Source of the DNA: Streptomyces venezuelae
GTDB taxonomy: Bacteria > Actinomycetota > Actinomycetes > Streptomycetales > Streptomycetaceae
Direction: 5' to 3'
Assembly (NCBI RefSeq): GCF_008642315.1
Contig: NZ_CP029192.1
Span: 1,364,001 to 1,428,000 of the forward strand
Length of the DNA stretch: 64,000 bases
How positions within the stretch are numbered: position 1 is the stretch's first letter; every line of letters starts with the position of its first letter. The notes under the pieces were generated by a model. That model did no database searches, was not told where the DNA came from, and worked only from the letters and a program-made list of their open reading frames with translations. Below are positions 57,060 through 64,000 of the stretch, one piece after another. The translations under genes were made by a program, and so were the position numbers.

Positions 57060-58412
57060 ATGACTCGCACGACAGGCAGACTCCTCCTCGCCGTGGCACT
57101 GTTGGCGCCCCTGGCCACGGGGTGCGGCGGCGCCGCAGGGGCCGACGACGGGGACACCGTCACGGTGACCGTCGGATACCAGTCGAAGACCATCAACACC
57201 GTCACCGCGGGCACGCTGCTCCGCTCCCTCGGCTATTTCGAGGAGGAGCTCGCCGCCCGCGGCAAGAAGGACGGCAAGACGTACGAGGTGAAGTGGCAGG
57301 ACTACGCCACGGGCGCCCCGATCACCGCCCAGATGACCACGGGAAAGATCGACATCGGGTCGATGGGCGACTTCCCGCTGCTGATCAACGCGGCCCGCGG
57401 CAAGCAGCTGCGACAGCCGACGCGGCTCGTCTCGGTGACCGGCTACAACTTGCGCGGCGGCCTCAACACCGTGGTCACGAAGCCCGGTTCGAAGCTGCGG
57501 ACGCTGGCCGATCTGCGCGGCAAGAAGGTGTCGACCAGCATCGGTTCGGCCGCCGACGGCACCTTGATCCGCGCTCTGACGAAGGCCGGGATCGACCCCG
57601 ACAAGGGGGTGCGCAAGCTCAACCAGCAGCCCAGCGTAGGGGCGTCCGCACTGGCCGGCGGAAGCGTCGACGCGCTGTCGCAATTCGTGGCCTGGCCAGG
57701 CCAGTTGGCGTACGAGGGGAAGGCGAAGGCGCTCTACGACGGGGCCGACCTGAACCTGCCGACCTTCCACGGCGTCACCGTCCGGGAGGAGTTCGCCGAG
57801 AAGCGTTCCGGGGTGCTCGACGACTTCCTCGCGGCGCAGCGCCGGGCCACCGACTACCTGCGCGAGCGGCCGGTCGCCGCCGCCGAGTCGGTGGCGAAGG
57901 AGACCGGACTGCCCGCCGAGGCGGTCTACCTGTACAACGGCGCCCACGGAATCGCCACCTTCGACCCCGCGCTGCGCCCGGAGTTGATCGCCGCACTCAA
58001 GAAGGACGTGCCGATCCTGGAGAACGCCGGGCTCGTGCGCGACGTCGACGTGGATGCCTTCCTCGACCCGAGGCCGCTGGAGCGGGCCGCGAAGGCACCC
58101 GCCTACCCCGAGGTCACGGCGGGCGACACCAAGTCCGAGCTCTGGCTCAAGGGTCACGGCGCCACCCGGACGTACGACACCCCGGAAAAGCTCCTCGCCG
58201 CCGTCGCGGCGGCGAAGAAGTCCGAGGTGCGTGCCGCGTACGTGCCGGACGCGCTGACCGGCACCCTCTGGTTCGCCGACCGGGCGGTGTGGGTCGCCGA
58301 CGGCTCCGAGCTGCGGGCCTTCGTCACGCCCGGCCATGCGAAGACGTACATCGGACAGCACGCGGGCGCCCGTGTCGTGGGCTACGCGGAGGCCCTGGAG
58401 CTGGCGTCATGA
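57060..58412 (+). CDS. Nitrate/sulfonate-type ABC substrate-binding lipoprotein with NosL-like C-terminal extension
   Basis: A 450-residue lipoprotein with lipobox LATGC (Cys22). The core (about 30-340) is an SsuA/NMT1-type binding protein (VTVGYQSKTINTVTAGTLLRSLGYFEEEL, AQMTTGKIDIGSMGDFPLLINAA). Usual family members are about 320-340 residues. The extra 100 residues (AAYVPDALTGTLWFADRAVWV, then YIGQHAGARVVGYAEAL) look like the NosL/copper-chaperone-like repeat pattern; this is a low-certainty call. ATG 57060. The permease gene overlaps its stop by 4 bases. Ligand unknown; a sulfur or nitrogen oxyanion or sulfonate is plausible. Confidence 0.82.
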   Translation: MTRTTGRLLLAVALLAPLATGCGGAAGADDGDTVTVTVGYQSKTINTVTAGTLLRSLGYFEEELAARGKKDGKTYEVKWQDYATGAPITAQMTTGKIDIGSMGDFPLLINAARGKQLRQPTRLVSVTGYNLRGGLNTVVTKPGSKLRTLADLRGKKVSTSIGSAADGTLIRALTKAGIDPDKGVRKLNQQPSVGASALAGGSVDALSQFVAWPGQLAYEGKAKALYDGADLNLPTFHGVTVREEFAEKRSGVLDDFLAAQRRATDYLRERPVAAAESVAKETGLPAEAVYLYNGAHGIATFDPALRPELIAALKKDVPILENAGLVRDVDVDAFLDPRPLERAAKAPAYPEVTAGDTKSELWLKGHGATRTYDTPEKLLAAVAAAKKSEVRAAYVPDALTGTLWFADRAVWVADGSELRAFVTPGHAKTYIGQHAGARVVGYAEALELAS

Positions 58413-59344
58413 GCATCGTGAGCGCCGTGAAGGACGTGAAGGACGTGAGCGGCAAGCGCGGCACGCGCGTGGCGCGCCTCGCGCGTCGGCTCGTCCGGTT
58501 GGCGTCGCTCGCCGCGGCCCTCGGCCTCTGGCAGCTGCTGACCACGTGGGACATCGAACTCTGGCTGCGCTTCGGCCAGTTCCCCACGGTCGTCGAGGTG
58601 GCGGACGCCTTCGGCGACCGGATCGGCACCGCCCCGTACTGGCAGGACCTCATCCACAGCCTGCGTCGCATCGTGATCGGCTTCCTGCTCGCCGCGGTCC
58701 TCGGAGTGGCGGCGGGCACGGCGGTCGCCCGGTCGCGGTGGGCCGCCGACCTGCTCGGGCCGCTGGTGGAGGTGGCGAGGCCGGTCCCGGCCATCGCGCT
58801 GGTCCCGGTGGCGATCCTGCTCCTGCCCACCAACGAACAGGGCATCGTCTTCATCACGTTCACCGCGGCGTTCTTCCCCGTCCTGGTGTCCACCCGGCAC
58901 GCGGTGCGCGCGCTCGCGCCGGTGTGGGAGGAGGCCGTGCTCACCATGGGCGGCGGCCGGCTGCGCGTGCTGTTCTCGGTGGTGCTGCCCGGTGCGCTGC
59001 CGGGCATCTTCGGCGGGCTTTCCGTGGGCATCGGCGTGGGTTGGATCTGTGTGATCTCCGCCGAGATGATCTCCGGCGAGTACGGGGTGGGCTACCGCAC
59101 CTGGCAGGACTACACGGTCGTCGACTACCCGGGCGTCTTCGTCGGCATGGCCACCATCGGCGCGCTCGGCTGGCTGACCTCCACGGCGGTGGAGTTCCTC
59201 GGCCGCCGCGCCACCGCCTGGCTGCCCCGCCCGCCCGAGCGGGTCCCGGCGCGTGCGGCACGCCGCGCGCTGCGCGCCGCTCCCCCGGCCGCCGCCGTGC
59301 CGCCCGCGCCCGCCCCGGTACTCGACAAGGAGCCCGCCGCATGA
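58409..59344 (+). CDS. ABC transporter permease (SsuC/TauC type)
   Basis: A 311-residue membrane protein with about 6 helices. The BPD_transp_1 coupling loop is EEAVLTMGGGRLRVLFSVVLPGALPGIFGGLSVGIG (about 175-210). The N-terminus has a duplicated VKDVKDV and a basic stretch. The last 45 residues are Ala/Pro-rich. It overlaps the binding-protein gene and the ATPase gene by 4 bases each, indicating translational coupling. Confidence 0.9.
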   Translation: MSIVSAVKDVKDVSGKRGTRVARLARRLVRLASLAAALGLWQLLTTWDIELWLRFGQFPTVVEVADAFGDRIGTAPYWQDLIHSLRRIVIGFLLAAVLGVAAGTAVARSRWAADLLGPLVEVARPVPAIALVPVAILLLPTNEQGIVFITFTAAFFPVLVSTRHAVRALAPVWEEAVLTMGGGRLRVLFSVVLPGALPGIFGGLSVGIGVGWICVISAEMISGEYGVGYRTWQDYTVVDYPGVFVGMATIGALGWLTSTAVEFLGRRATAWLPRPPERVPARAARRALRAAPPAAAVPPAPAPVLDKEPAA

Positions 59345-60099
59345 GCCGCCTCGCAGAACCCGTGGCCGTCCCCGCCCGGCAAGGTGCCGAACTCGTCCTG
59401 GACGACGTACGGCTCGGGCACCGTGCGGGCCATGCGCTGCCCGGCACCGTGCGGCTGCGGATCGCGCCGGGCGAGCTCGTCGCGGTGCTCGGACCGTCCG
59501 GCTGCGGCAAGTCCACGCTCCTGCGGACCCTCGCCGGGCTGCTGCCGCCGCTGGGCGGGCACGTCACCCAGGACGGGACGCCCGTCGTCGGGCCCGCGGC
59601 GGACCGGGCCCTGGTCTTCCAGGAGGACGCCCTGCTGCCGTGGCGCAGCGTGCGCGCCAATGTCGAACTCCCCCTCGCCATCCGGCGGGTGGCGCGGGCC
59701 GAGCGGCGGCGCACCGCCGACGACTGGCTGGAGCGGGTGGGCCTCGCCGGGCACGCCCACAAGCTGCCGCGGCGGCTCTCCGGAGGGCAACGGCAGCGCG
59801 TGCAGCTGGCCCGCGCCCTGGCCGGGCGGCCCCGCGCGGTCCTCATGGACGAGCCGTTCGGCGCGCTCGACCCGCACACCCGCGCCGGCATGCAGGACCT
59901 GCTCGTGGAGATCCTGCGCGGCACCGGCGCGACCGTCGTCTTCGTCACCCACGACGTGGACGAGGCGCTCCACCTCGGCGACCGGATCGCCCTGCTCTCC
60001 TCCGGCGAGGTCCTGGACGTGCCGCACCCCCGGCAGCGGGACGCACGCAACGCGCCCGGCACCGCCGAACTCCGCCGCCGCGTCCTCTCTTCCCTCTAA
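59341..60099 (+). CDS. ABC transporter ATP-binding protein (SsuB/TauB type)
   Basis: A 252-residue ATPase. Walker A is GPSGCGKST (51-59). The Q-loop region VFQEDALLPWRSV is typical of nitrate/sulfonate importers, the signature is RLSGGQRQRVQLARAL, Walker B is VLMDEPFGALD and the switch His is in FVTHDVDEAL. It energises the importer with the adjoining permease and binding protein. Start ATG 59341 overlaps the permease stop. Confidence 0.93.
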   Translation: MSRLAEPVAVPARQGAELVLDDVRLGHRAGHALPGTVRLRIAPGELVAVLGPSGCGKSTLLRTLAGLLPPLGGHVTQDGTPVVGPAADRALVFQEDALLPWRSVRANVELPLAIRRVARAERRRTADDWLERVGLAGHAHKLPRRLSGGQRQRVQLARALAGRPRAVLMDEPFGALDPHTRAGMQDLLVEILRGTGATVVFVTHDVDEALHLGDRIALLSSGEVLDVPHPRQRDARNAPGTAELRRRVLSSL

Positions 60100-60150
60100 G
60101 AGCCTGTCCTTGAGCCCCCATCTCCCCGTATCTCCGTGAAAGGCGCGCCC

Positions 60151-62880
60151 GTGGACACCCCCCTGGCCATCCCCGCCCTCGCCGACGCGACCGAGCTCTC
60201 CTGCGACGTCCTCGTCATCGGCGGCGGCACCGCCGGCACCATGGCGGCACTGACCGCCGCCGAACGCGGCGCGGACGTCCTGCTCCTGGAGAAGGCGCAC
60301 GTGCGGCACTCCGGCGCACTCGCGATGGGCATGGACGGCGTCAACAACGCGGTCATCCCGGGCCGGGCCGAGCCGGACGACTACGTCGCGGAGATCACCC
60401 GCGCCAACGACGGCATCGTCGACCAGTCCACGGTCCGCCAGACCGCCACCCGCGGGTTCGCCATGGTGCAGCGCCTGGAGTCGTACGGGGTGAAGTTCGA
60501 GAAGGACGAGCACGGCGAGTACGCGGTCCGGCAGGTGCACCGCTCCGGCTCGTACGTGCTGCCGATGCCGGAGGGCAAGGACGTCAAGAAGGTCCTCTAC
60601 CGGCAGCTGCGGCGCCGCGAGATGCGGGAGCGGATCCGCATCGAGAACCGGGTGATGCCGGTGCGCGTGCTCACGGTGGAGGGGCGTGCGGTGGGCGCGG
60701 CGGGCTTCAACACCCGCACCGGCGAGTTCGTCACCGTACGGGCTGGGGCGGTCGTCCTCGCCACCGGGGCGTGCGGACGGCTAGGGCTGCCCGCGTCCGG
60801 TTACCTCTACGGGACGTACGAGAACCCGACGAACGCGGGCGACGGGTACGCGATGGCGTACCACGCGGGGGCCGCGCTCACCGGCATCGAGTGCTTCCAG
60901 GTCAACCCGCTGATCAAGGACTACAACGGCCCCGCGTGCGCGTACGTCGCCAACCCCTTCGGCGGCTACCAGGTGAACCGGCACGGCGAACGCTTCGTGG
61001 AGTCGGACTACTGGTCGGGGCAGATGATGGCCGAGTTCGCGGCCGAACTCGCCTCCGACCGGGCGCCGGTGTACCTGAAGCTCAGCCATCTGCCGGAGGA
61101 GACGATCAGCACCGTCGAGTCGATCCTGCACACGACGGAACGGCCCACGCGCGCCACGTTCCACGAGGGGCGCGGCCACGACTACCGCACGCACGACGTG
61201 GAGATGCACATCTCGGAGATCGGACTGTGCGGCGGGCACTCGGCGTCCGGGGTGCGGGTCGACGCGCACGCCCGCACCACCGTGCCCCGCCTGTACGCGG
61301 CGGGCGATCTGGCCTGCGTCCCGCACAACTACATGATCGGCGCGTTCGTCTTCGGCGACCTCGCCGGGGAGGACGCCTCGCAGTACCGGGTGTACGAGGG
61401 CGAGTTGCCCGGCGACCAGCTGTCCGCCGCGCACGAGCTCGTGTACCGGCCGCTGCGCCACCCCGACGGGCCGCCGCAACCGCAGGTCGAGTACAAGCTG
61501 CGCCGGTTCGTGAACGACTACGTGGCGCCGCCGAAGACCGGGGCGAAGCTCTCCCTGGCCGTCGAGGCGTTCGACCGCATGGCGGGCGAGATCGCGGGGA
61601 TGGGGGCGCGCACCGCCCATGAGCTGATGCGGTGCGCGGAGGTGTCGTTCATCCGTGACTGCGCGGAGATGGCCGCGCGCTCCTCGCTGGCGAGGACGGA
61701 GTCCCGCTGGGGCCTGTACCACGAGCGGCTCGACCATCCGGAGCGGGACGATGCGGGCTGGCTGCACCATCTCGACGTGTACAAGTCCCCCACCGGGGCG
61801 ATGGAGTTCAGGGCGCGTGCGGTGGAGCCGTACGTGGTGCCGGTGCCGGAGTTCGATCCGGTGGCGGGGGCGGAGCGGGTGCTGGGAGAGGTGGCGCTGG
61901 TACCGGTGGCGACGGCGGGCCCACGGAACGCGGCGCCCGCGGCACGCCCGGAGACGCCCACCGACCGGCCCGCTCCCCTCCCCTCTCCCACCGCAACCCG
62001 GGCCGCGAGCCCCACTCTCCTCGGCCTCCTCGCCCTCGCCGAGGAGGCCGCCGACCTGGAAGCCCTCTCCCCCTACCTCACGGACTCCGAACCGGCGGTG
62101 CGGGCGGCGGCCGTCGCCGTCCTCGCGGAGACGGTTCCCGCGGGGACGGGCCCGGCCCTCGCCGCGGCGCTCCGCGACCCCGACGGTCAGGTCCGGGAGG
62201 CGTCAGCGGGCGCGTTGCGCGAACTCATCGAAGTCCTGCCCGCCGTACCGGAGTTGGAGTCCGGTCTGCGCGCCGCGCTCGACGTCACGGACCCGACGGT
62301 GCGGGGTGCCGCGCTGGACGTCCTGCGGGGGCTGCGGCTCGGGGACGCGCCGCTGTACGCCGCCGCGCTGGCGGACACCGACATCGACGTCCGCATTCAC
62401 GCCGTGCGGGCGCTGGTGTCGGTGGACGCGACGGCCGACCTCGCGGGCGCCGCGGACGACCCGGCCCGCGAGGTGCGGGTCGCGGTGGCCCGAGGCCTCG
62501 CGGCGGTACGCGATCCGTCGCCGTCCTCGCTCGCGCCGCTCCTCGACGACCCCGACGCGCTGGTCAGGGCGGCCTCGCTGACGGCGCTCGCGGTCACGGG
62601 CTGCCCGCTCCCGTACGCCGAGCGGGCCTCGACCGCGCTGGGCGACCCCGCCTGGCAGGTCAGGGCGGGCGCGGCGACCGCCCTGCGCGCGGCCCCGCCG
62701 GAACCCGCGATCCCCGCCCTGGTCAAGGCGGCGGCCGACCCGGAGGCGGACGTCCGCAAGGCCGCGGTCCTCTCCCTACTCGCCCTCCCCACGACCCCCG
62801 AGTCCCGGGCCGCCCTCACCGCGGCGACCACGGACCCGGATGCGGACATCCGCGCCTACGCGTCCCGCTCGGCCTCCTGA
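60151..62880 (+). CDS. AprA/fumarate-reductase-type flavoprotein with C-terminal HEAT-like repeats
   Basis: A 909-residue protein. The N-terminal 600 residues are an FAD-dependent oxidoreductase: dinucleotide motif DVLVIGGGTAGTMAALTAAERGADVLLLEKA, then HSGALAMGMDGVNNA, VVLATGACGRLG and LYAAGDLACVPHN near residues 383-395. The active-site shape (GYLYGTYENPTNAGDGYAMAYHAGAAL) is more like adenylylsulfate reductase alpha than fumarate reductase. The last 300 residues are about eight HEAT/PBS-lyase-type repeats (for example PAVRAAAVAVLAE, DPDGQVREASAGALREL). The GTG at 60151 is preferred because AAAGG sits eight bases upstream. It closes an operon with the AprB-like ferredoxin and an importer. Substrate unknown. 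Confidence 0.85.
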   Translation: MDTPLAIPALADATELSCDVLVIGGGTAGTMAALTAAERGADVLLLEKAHVRHSGALAMGMDGVNNAVIPGRAEPDDYVAEITRANDGIVDQSTVRQTATRGFAMVQRLESYGVKFEKDEHGEYAVRQVHRSGSYVLPMPEGKDVKKVLYRQLRRREMRERIRIENRVMPVRVLTVEGRAVGAAGFNTRTGEFVTVRAGAVVLATGACGRLGLPASGYLYGTYENPTNAGDGYAMAYHAGAALTGIECFQVNPLIKDYNGPACAYVANPFGGYQVNRHGERFVESDYWSGQMMAEFAAELASDRAPVYLKLSHLPEETISTVESILHTTERPTRATFHEGRGHDYRTHDVEMHISEIGLCGGHSASGVRVDAHARTTVPRLYAAGDLACVPHNYMIGAFVFGDLAGEDASQYRVYEGELPGDQLSAAHELVYRPLRHPDGPPQPQVEYKLRRFVNDYVAPPKTGAKLSLAVEAFDRMAGEIAGMGARTAHELMRCAEVSFIRDCAEMAARSSLARTESRWGLYHERLDHPERDDAGWLHHLDVYKSPTGAMEFRARAVEPYVVPVPEFDPVAGAERVLGEVALVPVATAGPRNAAPAARPETPTDRPAPLPSPTATRAASPTLLGLLALAEEAADLEALSPYLTDSEPAVRAAAVAVLAETVPAGTGPALAAALRDPDGQVREASAGALRELIEVLPAVPELESGLRAALDVTDPTVRGAALDVLRGLRLGDAPLYAAALADTDIDVRIHAVRALVSVDATADLAGAADDPAREVRVAVARGLAAVRDPSPSSLAPLLDDPDALVRAASLTALAVTGCPLPYAERASTALGDPAWQVRAGAATALRAAPPEPAIPALVKAAADPEADVRKAAVLSLLALPTTPESRAALTAATTDPDADIRAYASRSAS

Positions 62881-63584
62881 CCGAGCCCGGTGGGCCGGGT
62901 GAGGCACCGTGGCCCCAGCACGCGCGCCACCTCGCCCGGCACCGGCCCGAGGCCCAGCAGGGCACCCACCGTGGCCGTCGTCAGCGCGTGCCACGCCGGG
63001 GCGTGGCGCAGCATCGCGTGGTCGCCGCCGTCCATCGTCACCAGGGCCGCTGCCGCGCCCGCGGCCGACGCCCGTGCCGCGTAGTCCGCGGACTCCGCCG
63101 GATCGGTCGTACCGTCGCGGTCGCCGTGCAGGAGCACCACTCCGCGGTCCCGCAGGTGGGTGACCGGGTCACCGGGCGGGCACCAGGGTGCGAGGCCCAC
63201 GACGGCCAGGACCGACGCGTGGCCCGCGGCGTGCAGGGCCGCGCGGGCACCCATGGAGTGGCCGACCAGGACCACGGGCGCGTCCCCGATGCGGGGTGCC
63301 AGGTCGGCGAGTGCGCGGCTCGCGTCACGGGCGGCGTCCTCCCGGTCGCCGTTCCAGCCCCGGCAGCGGTAGCGGACCTGCCCCACCGCGACGCCGCGCG
63401 CCCCGAAGGCCTTCCTGAGGGCGCGGGCGAAGGGCCGCATGCGCAGGCCCGGCAGGTTCAGCGCAGGGGGCGTCGACGTGCCGTGCTCCCGGCCACCGTG
63501 CAGGAGGAGGACGGCCGCCCGCGGGGGCAAGGAGGTGGCAGGGAAGATCAGGGGGGAGCGGGGCGGGGCGGCGGACGGGGACAC
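62856..63584 (-). CDS. Alpha/beta hydrolase
   Basis: A 242-residue serine hydrolase-type protein. Oxyanion region VLLLHGGREHG, nucleophile Ser in VLVGHSMGARAAL, acid Asp in HGDRDGTTDP and His in MDGGDHAMLRH give the full triad order. GTG 63584 has GGAG four bases upstream. It is convergent with the flavoprotein gene and overlaps its end by 25 bases. Substrate unknown. Confidence 0.85.
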   Translation of the reverse strand: MSPSAAPPRSPLIFPATSLPPRAAVLLLHGGREHGTSTPPALNLPGLRMRPFARALRKAFGARGVAVGQVRYRCRGWNGDREDAARDASRALADLAPRIGDAPVVLVGHSMGARAALHAAGHASVLAVVGLAPWCPPGDPVTHLRDRGVVLLHGDRDGTTDPAESADYAARASAAGAAAALVTMDGGDHAMLRHAPAWHALTTATVGALLGLGPVPGEVARVLGPRCLTRPTGLGQEAERDA

Positions 63585-63716
63585 GGGACTCCTTCGGCGT
63601 CGCGGCGCCTCGTACAACGTCGGGAGACCGGTACGAGTTCCGAGCAGCCGGACGCGGTCACGCGGCGGCGACACTCTGCAGGCCGCGTACAGATTCCGTG
63701 GAGATTACGCCACCGA

Positions 63717-63740
63717 AACTTACTCCAGCGTAAGTAAGTT
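63717..63740. promoter_or_regulatory. Palindromic operator upstream of the acyl-CoA ligase gene
   Basis: AACTTACT (63717-63724) and AGTAAGTT (63733-63740) form a perfect 8-bp inverted repeat with an 8-base spacer, in the 298-base gap between the divergent hydrolase and acyl-CoA ligase genes. The form resembles sites of TetR-type fatty-acid regulators. Nothing else is evident in the gap except GC-rich sequence. Confidence 0.6.
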
Positions 63741-63882
63741 GTCCGGCCCTTCCCCTTGTGGCCGTATTTTGACCGGCTGACCTGTGCCGATGTTCCGTGC
63801 CCGCCACCCATGGACCCCCTCCCGCACGCGGACGCCGTGGGGTACCGTCACGGCGCTGTGCGGAGCGCCACAAGGAGCATCA

Positions 63883-64000
63883 TTGCGCGAGTTCACGAAT
63901 CCTCCGATGGCGTCGGTGCCGCTGGTGGGCGGCCTTGCCGACGCCGTGTTCGACCATGCCCTCGAGGACCCGCTCCGCATCGCGTTCGGCCGCAAGACGG
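63883..64000 (+). CDS. Long-chain fatty acid-CoA ligase (AMP-forming), N-terminal start (partial)
   Basis: The first 39 codons are seen before the window ends. TTG 63883 has AAGGAG six bases upstream. The translation (REFTNPPMASVPLVGGLAD, then VFDHALEDPLRIAFGRK) matches the N-terminus of actinobacterial AMP-dependent acyl-CoA synthetases of the FadD15/long-chain type. The adenylation motifs lie beyond the edge, so the call rests on this segment. A palindrome upstream suggests regulation by fatty acids. Confidence 0.72.
   Translation, partial: MREFTNPPMASVPLVGGLADAVFDHALEDPLRIAFGRKT

Overview
The window is a high-GC chromosomal segment from a Streptomyces-type actinomycete. The evidence is codon bias towards G/C in third positions, GGAGG-type ribosome sites, GTG and TTG starts, Tat and lipoprotein signals, and a tRNA-Leu. 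It contains about 50 genes, mostly accessory carbon and energy metabolism, and no prophage, CRISPR array or large biosynthetic cluster. No gene-free stretch exceeds about 300 bases.

Layout. 1-2.6 kb: end of a proline racemase-family gene, an FCD GntR regulator, tRNA-Leu(GAG) and a DUF2254 membrane protein. 2.6-14.7 kb: an oxalate locus. On the minus strand are sucC-sucD paralogues and an unusual aldehyde dehydrogenase. Divergently on the plus strand are a ThDP enzyme (probable oxalyl-CoA decarboxylase), formyl-CoA transferase, an ADP-forming acyl-CoA synthetase and two tandem OFA-family transporters. 14.7-23.5 kb: a minus-strand cluster resembling the ebo metabolite-trafficking clusters (EboA, TatD-type EboB, UbiA-type EboC, EboE, a phosphodiesterase). 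A myo-inositol-phosphate synthase homologue stands where a dehydroquinate-synthase-like gene is known elsewhere, and there are two extra xylose-isomerase-like proteins. 23.6-35.2 kb: a sugar locus with a ROK regulator, ribose-type ABC importer, Gfo/Idh/MocA oxidoreductase, isomerase, secreted GSDH/PKD/CBM protein and a ThuA/3-keto-disaccharide hydrolase lipoprotein.

35.4-46.2 kb: GNAT, a second FCD GntR, a KAS III, a third OFA transporter with a 55-residue partner protein, and divergently a ketopantoate reductase-like gene and a complete NAD-type molybdenum formate dehydrogenase with FdhD. The formate dehydrogenase catalytic subunit is split, its N-terminal [4Fe-4S] segment being the tail of the NuoG-like subunit. 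46.2-55.9 kb: MarR with a quinone oxidoreductase, a sialidase, a DUF4185-like protein, a bile-acid symporter-like carrier with LysR, and an Lrp regulator with an MFS exporter. 56-62.9 kb: a GntR/UTRA regulator, an AprB-like dicluster ferredoxin, a sulfonate/nitrate-type ABC importer and an AprA-like flavoprotein with a HEAT-repeat tail. The end holds an alpha/beta hydrolase and the start of an acyl-CoA ligase.

The genes suggest a route oxalate -> oxalyl-CoA -> formyl-CoA -> formate -> CO2 + NADH, with its two halves about 25 kb apart. A GntR-type operator motif is shared between the second GntR promoter and the formate dehydrogenase promoter. A second striking feature is the number of in-frame minisatellites (9, 15, 18, 19, 23 and 33 bp units) inside or at the ends of genes. 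In addition, a Streptomyces-type palindromic repeat is embedded in frame in the formate dehydrogenase NuoE-NuoF fusion.
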